DNA from: Actinomycetota bacterium
GTDB lineage: Bacteria > Actinomycetota > Actinomycetes > S36-B12 > UBA5976
Length of the DNA stretch: 16,947 nt
Reading direction: 5' to 3'
Assembly: GCA_026392535.1 (NCBI GenBank)
Contig: JAPLBX010000074.1
Span: 1-16,947 of the forward strand
Positions 1-6,877 of this stretch are shown here, piece by piece. Position 1 is the first letter of the stretch. Every line of letters begins with the position of its first letter. The notes under the pieces were generated by a model. It had not been told where the DNA came from and ran no database searches. It worked only from the letters and a program-made list of their open reading frames with translations. The position numbers and the translations under genes were made by a program.

Positions 1-900
1 ATCCATCGTCCGCCTGCTTATCCGAGGACTCAGAACGTAGTTCTCGATTTGTTGGTAGATGGTTGCAAATATGACAATCCAAACCACTTTGAGCGGATCG
101 TCACCCAATGTGAAAAGGGCTGGGAAGATGATTCCGATGTAAGTTCCAACTGAAGGCACAAATTGTGCAGCTAAACCAGCAAAAATACCCATTGGCAGCC
201 AGTATGGAATTCCGACTACTGCAAAAAATACCGAGTGTGCAACGGCGCTAATTGTCGCGAGCACGACACGAGAGATAACAAAGCCACCCGTTTTCTTTAC
301 TGCAATCTGCCAGACAGTTACAAATATCTTTTGTTTTTCAGCAGGCAACCATGAAGCGATTGATCGGCGGACGCGGTGAGCGTCGGCTGAGAAATAGAAA
401 GCGAATACCAAAATTGTAAGTAAGTCAAAGATGAACGTGAACAAGCTAGAAATCACTGAAAGCAACCCACCGGCAAGATTTGTTGCTAGGGAAGTTGTGT
501 CTGCAGAGTTGACATTTAGTTGTTCGAGTAGTTTCACGGAATCTAGATTTAGATCAAAAGTGCTGTTTATCCAAGTGATTGCTGAAGTGATTACTTGAGG
601 TGCTGATGCAACAGCTGCGGATAGCTGAGAAAACATCAAACCACCTAAAGTGGCAAAGAAAACTAGGATGAAAACAATCAAACTGATTAGAACTACGCCA
701 GCACCGATGCCGCGTTTTTGCCCCTTACCTTCAAACCATGAAACGACTGGTTCCATTGCAATTGAAACTAACCAAGCGACAAGCAACATCATCAAGAAAT
801 TGCTGGTGATGCCAATGAATTGCAAAACAAATTGATAGGCCGCAAAAATCGCAATAAAGGTGATTGCCAGTCGGCGCCAATTCTGAGTATCTAGTTCCAT
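1..900 (-). CDS. AI-2E family transporter (N-terminal part, cut by window edge)
   Basis: Reading the minus strand from the ATG at 900 gives 300 codons open to the window edge, starting MELDTQNWRRLAITFIAIFA. The protein is very hydrophobic: two membrane segments near residues 10-50, a third near 60-85, a soluble helical stretch around 95-145 (containing LDSVKLLEQLNVNSADTTSL), then further membrane segments. The visible C-terminal end carries GIPYWLPMGIFAGLAAQFVP, then VGTYIG, and IYQQIENYVLSPRI, which resemble the conserved core of the AI-2E/YdiK permease family (PF01594). Family members are inner-membrane proteins; some export autoinducer-2 or other small solutes or act as Na+/H+ antiporters, and the substrate cannot be told from sequence. 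The last roughly 40-60 residues lie outside the window. A TAGATT hexamer sits 7 bases before the ATG and there is no clear Shine-Dalgarno, so a leaderless start is possible. The gene is divergent from recO. Confidence 0.85.
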   Translation of the reverse strand, partial: MELDTQNWRRLAITFIAIFAAYQFVLQFIGITSNFLMMLLVAWLVSIAMEPVVSWFEGKGQKRGIGAGVVLISLIVFILVFFATLGGLMFSQLSAAVASAPQVITSAITWINSTFDLNLDSVKLLEQLNVNSADTTSLATNLAGGLLSVISSLFTFIFDLLTILVFAFYFSADAHRVRRSIASWLPAEKQKIFVTVWQIAVKKTGGFVISRVVLATISAVAHSVFFAVVGIPYWLPMGIFAGLAAQFVPSVGTYIGIIFPALFTLGDDPLKVVWIVIFATIYQQIENYVLSPRISRRTMD

Positions 901-978
901 ACCTTTAAATCTACGCGATTGGCTGACACATGGCACCAGAAGAGGGCTATTTAGTAGGAAGCCAACCACAATTAGCCC

Positions 979-1728
979 ATGCCCACTTATCGTGACCAAG
1001 CCATTGTGCTTCATACGAATAAGTTGGGTGAGGCTGATCGAATTATCACCATGTTGACCCGAAATCACGGGAAAGTGCGAGCAGTTGCAAAAGGAATTCG
1101 TAAATCCACTAGTCGCTTTGGCGCTCGGTTAGAGCCATTAAACCTTGTAGATGTGCAATTACACCAAGGTCGTAATCTCGATACCGTCACAGGAGTCGAG
1201 ACTGTCGCCGCATTCAGCGCACAAGCTTCGCAAGATTATTCAATTTGGACTGCTGGACTTGCCATGGCTGAAACGACTGACCGCATCATTTCGGCTGACC
1301 ACGAACCTGCAAATGCCCAGTTCTTACTATTTTATGGCGGGCTGAAGGCGCTAGTTGAAGAAGCGCATTCGCCAGGATTGATATTGGATTCATTCCTGAT
1401 TCGCTCAATGTCAATCGCTGGATGGGCTGCATCTTTTGATCGTTGTGCAAAATGTGATGCAACCGGCCCACATAGATGGTTCTCAGTAACTAGTGGTGGT
1501 GCTCTTTGTAGTGAGTGCAAAATACCAGGAAGTGTCACACCCGCCCCAGAAACCATTTCGCTTCTGGGCGCATTGTTGGCAGGTGACTGGGCGTCAGCCG
1601 ATTTATCACTGGATAAATACCGCAAAGAAGCAAGTGGAATAGTGGCGGCTCATTTACAGTGGCATCTTGAACGGGAAGTTCGTTCGCTAAAACATGTTGA
1701 ACGTCGAAAGGATGAAACAGTTGGCTAA
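979..1728 (+). CDS. recO: DNA repair protein RecO
   Basis: This 249-residue protein matches RecO, the RecFOR mediator that binds single-stranded DNA and helps load RecA at gaps. The N-terminal OB-fold covers about residues 1-80 (MPTYRDQAIVLHTNKLGEAD, then RIITMLTRNHGKVRAVAKGI). The helical C-terminal domain includes a four-cysteine zinc site at C156, C159, C177 and C180 (CAKC ... CSEC), usual in many RecO proteins. Length is typical. No Shine-Dalgarno precedes the ATG; instead a CACAAT hexamer lies exactly 6 bases upstream, which could be a -10 box giving a leaderless transcript. A weaker alternative promoter is CTGACA (923-928) with TATTTA (948-953), 19 bases apart. The 3' end overlaps the uppS start, so the two are probably co-transcribed, a common actinobacterial pairing. 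Confidence 0.93.
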   Translation: MPTYRDQAIVLHTNKLGEADRIITMLTRNHGKVRAVAKGIRKSTSRFGARLEPLNLVDVQLHQGRNLDTVTGVETVAAFSAQASQDYSIWTAGLAMAETTDRIISADHEPANAQFLLFYGGLKALVEEAHSPGLILDSFLIRSMSIAGWAASFDRCAKCDATGPHRWFSVTSGGALCSECKIPGSVTPAPETISLLGALLAGDWASADLSLDKYRKEASGIVAAHLQWHLEREVRSLKHVERRKDETVG

Positions 1729-2452
1729 ATCATCTGCGCCTAAAATTTCTAAGAATCTTTTGCCAAAACATGTTGCAGTCGTAATGGATGGAAATGGACG
1801 TTGGGCACAGGCTAAAAAACTCCCAAGGACTGCCGGACATGAAGCTGGGGAAGCGGCTTTAATGGATGTGGTGCATGGCGCACTGGAACTTGGAATTCCT
1901 TGGCTAAGTGCGTATGCATTTTCAACTGAAAACTGGAAACGCTCACCCGAAGAAGTTAAATTTCTGATGGGATTTAATCGAGATGTAATTCGCAGACGTC
2001 GAGACGAGTTAAATGAACTCGGAGTTAGGGTTCACTGGATCGGGCGTCGCAAACGGCTATGGAAAACCGTAGTGGACGAACTTGATGAAGCAGTTGAACT
2101 AACTAAACGAAATACTAAGTTGAATTTAGTCATGTGTGTTAACTATGGCGGACAAGCTGAAATCGTTGATGCAACCCGCAAAATTGCCGAATTGGTGAAA
2201 GCGAAAAAACTTCTACCAGAGCAAATAACAGAAAAAACAATCCTTGCAAATCTATATGAATCAAAAATTCCACCAGTGGATTTATTTATCCGAACCTCAG
2301 GAGAACAAAGAACTAGCAATTTCTTGCTCTGGCAAGCTGCATACGCCGAGCTTTATTTTGATGAGACTTTATGGCCAGATTTCAATCGCCGCAATCTTTG
2401 GCAAGCTGTGATTGATTATTCAAATCGCAACCGTAGATTTGGTAAAGCCTAA
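1712..2452 (+). CDS. uppS: Isoprenyl transferase (undecaprenyl/decaprenyl diphosphate synthase)
   Basis: This is a cis-prenyltransferase of the UppS family. It condenses isopentenyl diphosphate units onto an allylic primer to make the long-chain polyprenyl diphosphate used as lipid carrier for peptidoglycan and other wall polymers. Signatures are HVAVVMDGNGRWA with the catalytic Asp and phosphate-binding loop, STENWKRS (substrate loop), and RTSGEQRTSNFLLWQAAYAE, which contributes the IPP site and dimer contacts. The start is uncertain. The frame is open from an ATG at 1694, but that has no ribosome-binding site. ATG 1712 is used here (246 residues), although AAAGGA at 1707-1712 is better spaced for TTG 1721. 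Every option overlaps the recO stop, implying translational coupling. The stop lies 2 bases from the stop of the opposing Fur gene, with no visible terminator between. Confidence 0.92.
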   Translation: MKQLAKSSAPKISKNLLPKHVAVVMDGNGRWAQAKKLPRTAGHEAGEAALMDVVHGALELGIPWLSAYAFSTENWKRSPEEVKFLMGFNRDVIRRRRDELNELGVRVHWIGRRKRLWKTVVDELDEAVELTKRNTKLNLVMCVNYGGQAEIVDATRKIAELVKAKKLLPEQITEKTILANLYESKIPPVDLFIRTSGEQRTSNFLLWQAAYAELYFDETLWPDFNRRNLWQAVIDYSNRNRRFGKA

Positions 2453-2454
2453 AA

Positions 2455-2847
2455 CTATTTCTTGCACTTCTTACATATGCCAACAATCTCTACCGTGTGA
2501 TCAATATCTGAAAAACCATGTGCCTGCGAAACATCCTTCGCCCATGCTTCAACATAATCCGCTTGAATTTCAATTGTGGTGCCACAGTCTCGACAAACCA
2601 GGTGATGATGGTGAACGGAACTGCAAAGCCGATATAAAGCCTCGCCGTCTTCTCTAAGCATCACATCTACATCATTCGAGGTGGTTAGGGCAGTCATTGT
2701 GCGATAAACCGTCGATAAACCAACTGTGCTAGCTGAATTTTTTAAGAAATTGTGGATGTCTTGCGCACTTATAAATCCTTTGTGATCTCGAAGCACTTCA
2801 ATCACAGCATTTCGCTGCTTTGTGGTGCGAGTGAAACTGTTAGACAT
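2455..2847 (-). CDS. zur: Fur-family metal regulator, probably zinc-responsive (Zur/FurB type)
   Basis: The 130-residue product has the Fur architecture. The N-terminal winged helix spans about residues 1-75, with the TVGLSTVYRTMTAL recognition region at 41-54. The dimerisation and metal domain follows, with a histidine cluster HHHH at 79-82, the first CxxC at C85/C88 and a second at C125/C128 at the extreme C-terminus, which normally hold the structural zinc. The start MSNSFTRTTKQRN is chosen because GGAAC lies just upstream and longer versions run into the preceding gene. It overlaps the end of the ZIP transporter gene by 8 bases, so it is the second gene of that operon. The zinc assignment is inferred from this linkage and from the Zur-like palindrome at the operon promoter; the sequence alone does not fully exclude an iron or peroxide regulator. 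Confidence 0.85.
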   Translation of the reverse strand: MSNSFTRTTKQRNAVIEVLRDHKGFISAQDIHNFLKNSASTVGLSTVYRTMTALTTSNDVDVMLREDGEALYRLCSSVHHHHLVCRDCGTTIEIQADYVEAWAKDVSQAHGFSDIDHTVEIVGICKKCKK

Positions 2848-3461
2848 CTCGTTCCACTTCCACAATTGCAAAAGCTGAATTTTCAGCAGCACCTCTAACA
2901 ATTACATCCACTCCAGAAGCATCTTCGTGACCATGGATTGCGGAATGTGCAAAGGCAGAAATTGCGAACATCAGCAAGACTCCGACAAAGGTCGCAACCA
3001 TTGTTGATGTTGCAGGGTGATCCGCATGCGCTTCTGGCAAAATGTGTGAAGTAGCCAAATAAATTAGGAATCCGGCAAAGAGAGCCAAGTACATCGCTAC
3101 GAAGGAATCGGAAAGATTTAATTGAGTTCCTAGTGCTGCACCTGAAAGTCTGGCCACAGCATCTAATCCCAACAACCAGTAAATCGGTTTGCGGTTAGTG
3201 CTGTTGTTAAAAACAAGTGAAACAGTATTTAGGCCATCGGAAAATGCGTGAGCGAAAATTGCAATCGACACAACCACACCGAATTGGGTTCCAATTTGAA
3301 AAGCTAGCGCTAAAGCAACACCATCGAGAAAGACGTGAACAGCGAGGCAAAAGGCCGGCAGAAAGACCTAGGACAACATGGCGGCGTTCAACTGACTTCA
3401 TGGCAAGGGTGCCGCCGAGAAGTGTGGCAAGGGTGGTAGCGAGAGCTAGTAAATAAATCAT
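2840..3461 (-). pseudogene. ZIP-family zinc transporter, disrupted by internal deletion and frameshift
   Basis: The minus strand starts at ATG 3461 with MIYLLALATTLATLLGGTLA and MKSVERRHVVLGLSAG, the first membrane helix and start of the second of a ZIP metal transporter. At about 3350-3360 the coding shifts frame and resumes as AFCLAVHVFLDGVALALAFQ, then VVVSIAIFAHAFSDGLNTVS, a later ZIP core with its HxFxDG and HxFSDG metal-site motifs, and reaches LPEAHADHPA before a TAA at 2840. In actinobacterial ZIP proteins about 70 residues (a helix with a first LPE-like motif, a further helix and a His-rich loop) normally lie between these two parts; here they are missing. A deletion of roughly 200 bases with a net frameshift explains this. 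As written the gene cannot make a working transporter. The promoter, operator and downstream Zur-like gene look intact, so either a recent mutation or an assembly error is possible. Confidence 0.75.
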
Positions 3462-3467
3462 GCTCTG

Positions 3468-3496
3468 AGGTTATTGCTAATGACAACCATTGTCAA
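3468..3496 (-). promoter_or_regulatory. Sigma-70-type promoter of the ZIP-zur unit
   Basis: On the minus strand TTGACA (3496-3491) is a perfect -35 box, separated by exactly 17 bases from TAACCT (3473-3468), a good TAnnnT actinobacterial -10. Six bases then lead to the ATG at 3461, so the expected transcription start falls on or next to the start codon, implying a leaderless mRNA. There is no convincing Shine-Dalgarno. The -35 lies inside the palindrome at 3481-3495, which would let a bound repressor block RNA polymerase. Confidence 0.65.
3481..3495. promoter_or_regulatory. Candidate Zur operator (15-bp palindrome)
   Basis: TGACAA-CCA-TTGTCA is a perfect 6-3-6 inverted repeat. It fits the general TGnnAA-N3-TTnnCA layout of Zur/Fur-family boxes and lies across the -35 of the ZIP-zur promoter. 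With a Fur-family gene as the second gene of that unit, zinc-dependent autorepression is the simplest reading. The assignment to Zur is inferred from pattern and context. Confidence 0.6.
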
Positions 3497-3547
3497 TAAG
3501 GAAGTTAAGGCTAGAGCTGGCAGTAGAGGATAGAAAGGGAAAAAAGG

Positions 3548-3850
3548 TCAGTAACCACCAATTAGCCGGCTAAGTGCGTATGCAAACACCATTACCAACA
3601 TCAAACTTCGGACTATTCGTGCAATTGGAGTCAGTAGTGTCCAAGAGAGCGCGATTAGCCAAGCCAAGATCAAACCTAGGAGGAGTAATAGTGATCCACC
3701 TACGACTGAACTAGTTGCGAACAATCCGCCGAGCAAAATCGCTGCAGTGAAGATTGGAAAGACTAAGCGCGGAAGCGAATGGATAAAAAGCAGGATTGGC
3801 GCTGAGATTTTGTGCAAATTATTAGGTTTTGGAGAATTTGAATTAGCCAT
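3548..3850 (-). CDS. Small membrane protein, DUF6703-like
   Basis: This 100-residue protein starts MANSNSPKPNNLHKISAPIL after the ATG at 3850. A polar N-terminus of about 16 residues is followed by three or four hydrophobic helices: ISAPILLFIHSLPRL, VFPIFTAAILLGGLFATSSV, a glycine/leucine-rich segment ending LILAWLIALSWTLL, and a last helix around IVRSLMLVMVFAYALSRLIG. The pattern resembles the actinobacterial DUF6703 family, which has no known function. The longer frame running to 3964 is rejected because it crosses into the divergent gene. A CACGAT hexamer 6 bases upstream of the ATG may be its -10. It may share a 25-base divergent regulatory gap with the ABM-like gene. Confidence 0.75.
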   Translation of the reverse strand: MANSNSPKPNNLHKISAPILLFIHSLPRLVFPIFTAAILLGGLFATSSVVGGSLLLLLGLILAWLIALSWTLLTPIARIVRSLMLVMVFAYALSRLIGGY

Positions 3851-3875
3851 AGGTACATCGTGGCACAATCGGGCG

Positions 3876-4265
3876 ATGCTTGTTATTACTCGCCACCGCG
3901 TTGCCCAAATCGATTTGCCGAATTGGCTATTAGAAGCAAAAGCTTCACTAGCGCCACTTGCCACTCAACCCGGTTGCATTAGTGCTGAAATTGGACTTGC
4001 AACTGATGAACCCGATCTAGTCTCGGTTGTGACAAGATGGGAAGGCGTGGGCGCATATCGCCGGGCCTTGAGTAATTTCGAAGTGAAAATGCACAGCATT
4101 CCATTTCTTTCCACTGCGGTAGATGAATCAACTGCATACGAACTTATTCATCGCAATATGCAAGGTGAGCAGACCGACTTCAGCCCAGCTCGGGCCTTTG
4201 ATGCCGACGAAATAGGACTTGGCAACGCAGCGAGTGAAAACGTTAAAGACCGATTAGGCAATTAA
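3876..4265 (+). CDS. Antibiotic biosynthesis monooxygenase (ABM)-like small protein
   Basis: This is a 129-residue soluble protein starting MLVITRHRVAQIDLPNWLLE. The region to about residue 95 has the layout of the ABM dimeric ferredoxin-like fold: a first beta strand (MLVITRHRV), a helix (WLLEAKASLAPLATQ), a strand with the turn PGCISAEIGLATDEPDLVSV, then VTRWEGVGAYRRALSNFEVK and a helix. The C-terminal 30 residues look unstructured. ABM-fold proteins include small monooxygenases, haem-degrading enzymes and many uncharacterised proteins; no catalytic residues can be assigned. The ATG at 3876 is chosen because earlier in-frame starts lie within the divergent gene. CACAAT at 3864-3869 is exactly 6 bases upstream and there is no Shine-Dalgarno, so a leaderless start is likely. 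Confidence 0.65.
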   Translation: MLVITRHRVAQIDLPNWLLEAKASLAPLATQPGCISAEIGLATDEPDLVSVVTRWEGVGAYRRALSNFEVKMHSIPFLSTAVDESTAYELIHRNMQGEQTDFSPARAFDADEIGLGNAASENVKDRLGN

Positions 4266-4334
4266 ATACATTTTTTCCAATAAACTCATCCACTAGTTGC
4301 CCGCTTGGGTATACCGCCGACAGCCAGCCGGAGT

Positions 4335-4340
4335 GGAGGA
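4335..4340 (+). promoter_or_regulatory. Ribosome-binding site of glyS
   Basis: GGAGGA lies 6 bases before ATG 4347 and fixes the glyS start, in contrast with upstream genes that lack such a site. In the 81 bases between the ABM-like gene and glyS I see no convincing -35/-10 pair; TATACC near 4309 is a weak -10 candidate. Confidence 0.7.
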
Positions 4341-4346
4341 TTTCAA

Positions 4347-5729
4347 ATGGCGACCGACCGCGTTGATGCAATTGTTAATCTATCGAAGCGACGTGGCTTC
4401 GTATATCCGTCATCAGAGATTTATGGTGGCACAAGAAGCGCCTGGGACTATGGCCCACTTGGTGTTGAACTTAAAGAAAATATCCGACGTCAATGGTGGC
4501 AGCGAGTTGTTCGCTCCCGTGACGATGTAGTCGGTCTCGATTCATCTGTAATTCTCGCGCCCCAGGTCTGGACAGCATCGGGACACGTAAATGCGTTCGT
4601 AGATCCACTAACTGAATGTAAAAAGTGCAATAAACGTTGGCGTTCAGATCAACTTGTCGATGCATATGTGGAAAAGCATGGCAAAGAGCCAGCCAATGGA
4701 TTAGCAGACATTGTTTGCACACATTGTGGAACTCGTGGTGAATTTACTGAGCCGCGTGATTTCAACGGCATGCTCCGCACGTCTGTTGGACCAGTCGAAG
4801 ATGCAGCTGCACTTCATTACTTGCGTCCAGAAACTGCACAGGGCATTTTCGTCAACTATTTAAACGTTGCGAATTCGAGTCGCAAAAAACCACCATTTGG
4901 TATCGGTCAGACAGGTAAGTCATTTAGAAACGAAATCACACCTGGAAACTTCATTTTTCGCACGCGTGAATTCGAACAAATGGAAATGGAATTCTTTGTT
5001 AAGCCTGGAACCGACTAAGAGTGGCATGACTACTGGCTGAAAGAGCGCTGGGATTGGTATGTTGATTTGGGCATGAACCCAGAAAACATGCGATTCTTTG
5101 AACATCCAAAAGAAAAGCTTTCGCACTACTCAAAACGAACTGTTGACATTGAATACAAATTTGAGTTTGCTGGCAGCACTTGGGCCGAACTTGAAGGTAT
5201 TGCAAACCGCACTGATTTCGATTTGAAGACCCACTCAGAACACAGTGGCACTGATTTGAGTTTCTTCGATCAAGACACAAACGAGCGCTGGACTCCTTAC
5301 GTAATTGAACCAGCAGCTGGCCTAACTCGTTGCGTTTTGGCCTTCTTACTAGATGCCTACGCTGAAGACGAAGCACCAAACACAAAAGGCGGCGTTGATG
5401 TGCGCCAGTTGTTACGTTTGGATGCCCGTCTAGCACCGGTCAAGGTTGCAGTTCTGCCACTTTCTCGAAATGCTGACTTGTCGCCAAAGGCAAAAGATTT
5501 AGCAGACGAACTGCGCAAACGTTGGAATGTTGAATTCGATGATGCCCAAGCTATTGGTCGCCGCTATCGCCGCCAAGATGAGATTGGTACTCCTTACTGC
5601 GTGACTGTTGACTTTGAAACTTTGGAAGACAACGCAGTCACCATCCGCGAACGAGACACAATGAATCAAGAACGAGTCTCAATCGACAAAGTTGTTGAAT
5701 ATCTAACTCCTCACCTCCCAGCGATGTAA
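4347..5729 (+). pseudogene. glyS: Glycyl-tRNA synthetase, single-chain type, interrupted by an in-frame TAA
   Basis: Class II glycyl-tRNA synthetase (homodimeric type), which charges tRNA-Gly. With codon 224 ignored, the frame encodes a protein of 461 codon positions including the stop, the usual length. The N-terminal part has GGTRSAWDYGPLGVELKENI, a four-cysteine zinc insertion (C91, C94, C124, C127), LRPETAQGIFVNYLNV and motif 2 (FRNEITPGNFIFRTREFEQM). The C-terminal part has KLSHYSKRTVDIEY, GIANRTDFDLKTHSEHSG, motif 3 (YVIEPAAGLTRCVLAFLLDA) and the anticodon-binding domain starting near LAPVKVAVLPLSRNADLSPK. Codon 224 (5016-5018) is TAA between KPGTD and EWHDYW, with the frame unchanged on both sides. 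Homologues usually have Glu or Lys there, so a one-base change from GAA or AAA explains it. Since this enzyme is normally essential and single-copy, a sequence error or recent mutation is likely; readthrough of TAA is a less likely option. Confidence 0.88.
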
Positions 5730-5731
5730 TT

Positions 5732-6877
5732 GTGCAGGTTGTAAGTTTTGATAAACCTGCAGTAGTTCTGGCCCCAATGGCCGGAATTACGAATCAGGCT
5801 TACCGAAATTTGTGTCGAGAGACTTCTCACAAAATATTTCCAGGTGGTGGGGCAGCGCTTTACGTTTCGGAAATGATTACTTCGCGCGCTTTAATTGAAC
5901 GTGATGACGAAACCATGCGAATGATTTCGTTTACAAATAATGAAACTCCACGAAGTATTCAGTTATATGGCGTGGACCCTGAAATTGTTGGCAAAGCAGT
6001 GAAACTAATCGTTGAAGAAGACCGCGCTGACCATATTGACTTAAATATGGGATGCCCAGTTGCAAAAGTAACGCGAAAAGGCGGTGGCTCTGCGTTGCCG
6101 TGGAAGCGGGACTTGTTTCGTGCAATTGTGCGAAGTGCAATTGAAAATGCAAATGGCAAAGTTCCGGTCACAGTAAAAATGCGCAAAGGAATTGATGACG
6201 AGCATTTAACTTATTTAGATGCCGGTATTGCGGCCGCTGAAGAAGGTGTGGCTTGGGTTGCACTTCATGCGCGCACCGCTCTAGATCTATATAGCGGTAA
6301 CGCTGATTGGTCTGCAATCGCAAACTTAAAGTCTGCTTTGCAGAGTTATGGCACGCCCGTGCTTGGCAATGGTGATATTTGGAGTGGCGCAGATGCATTG
6401 CGAATGATCGAAGAAACAAAATGTGATGGCGTAGTAATCGGACGCGGATGCTTGGGTCGACCTTGGTTGTTTGGCCAAATTAGTGCGGCCTTTGAAGGTG
6501 TAGAAATCCCAGCGAATCCTGATTCGAATGCAGTATTTGAAATAATGATGCGGCACGCGCAACTTCTAGCTGACTATGTTGGCGATGAAGCTCACGGCTG
6601 TCGGGAATTTCGCAAGCACGTGGCTTGGTACACAAAAGGATTTAGAGTTGGTGGCGAGACGCGAAATGCACTAGCAATGATTTCTTCTTTGCAAGAGTTG
6701 AGCGACATCCTGGGAACTATTGAAGTTCAGCCATATCCCGATTTCGTAGCCCACGGCCCAAGAGGCAGAACAAGCGGTGCAAAATCGGTTGCATTGCCCC
6801 ATGGATGGCTTGATAACCGAGAGATTGATTTTGCGACAGACTTATCTGAAGCTGAGATTGGTGTAAGTGGCGGTTAG
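5732..6877 (+). CDS. dusB: tRNA-dihydrouridine synthase
   Basis: This FMN-dependent enzyme of the Dus family (DusB type, nifR3-like) reduces uridine to dihydrouridine in the tRNA D-loop. The 381 residues form the TIM barrel, with VVLAPMAGITNQAYRNLCRE at the N-terminus (FMN phosphate region), the catalytic cysteine C108 in HIDLNMGCPVAKVTRKGGGS, KVPVTVKMRKGID, the barrel strand WVALHARTALDLYSGNADWS, PVLGNGDIWSGADALRMI and VVIGRGCLGRPWLFGQI. A helical tRNA-binding domain follows from about residue 245. The start is a GTG two bases after the glyS stop, suggesting coupled translation. The stop overlaps the next gene by 11 bases. No promoter is visible, so it is probably transcribed with glyS. Confidence 0.93.
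   Translation: MQVVSFDKPAVVLAPMAGITNQAYRNLCRETSHKIFPGGGAALYVSEMITSRALIERDDETMRMISFTNNETPRSIQLYGVDPEIVGKAVKLIVEEDRADHIDLNMGCPVAKVTRKGGGSALPWKRDLFRAIVRSAIENANGKVPVTVKMRKGIDDEHLTYLDAGIAAAEEGVAWVALHARTALDLYSGNADWSAIANLKSALQSYGTPVLGNGDIWSGADALRMIEETKCDGVVIGRGCLGRPWLFGQISAAFEGVEIPANPDSNAVFEIMMRHAQLLADYVGDEAHGCREFRKHVAWYTKGFRVGGETRNALAMISSLQELSDILGTIEVQPYPDFVAHGPRGRTSGAKSVALPHGWLDNREIDFATDLSEAEIGVSGG

Noticed and set aside
650..835. Open frame of 61 codons on the plus strand
   Set aside because: It lies antisense to the AI-2E permease, whose membrane-protein reading is far more convincing.
2453..2500. Bidirectional terminator between uppS and the Fur-family gene
   Set aside because: The stops are 2 bases apart and I see no hairpin with a T-run on either strand.
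5067..5729. Separate gene for the C-terminal part of GlyRS
   Set aside because: Homology continues upstream in the same frame as far as the TAA at 5016-5018, so it is part of an interrupted glyS and not an independent gene with its own start and ribosome-binding site.
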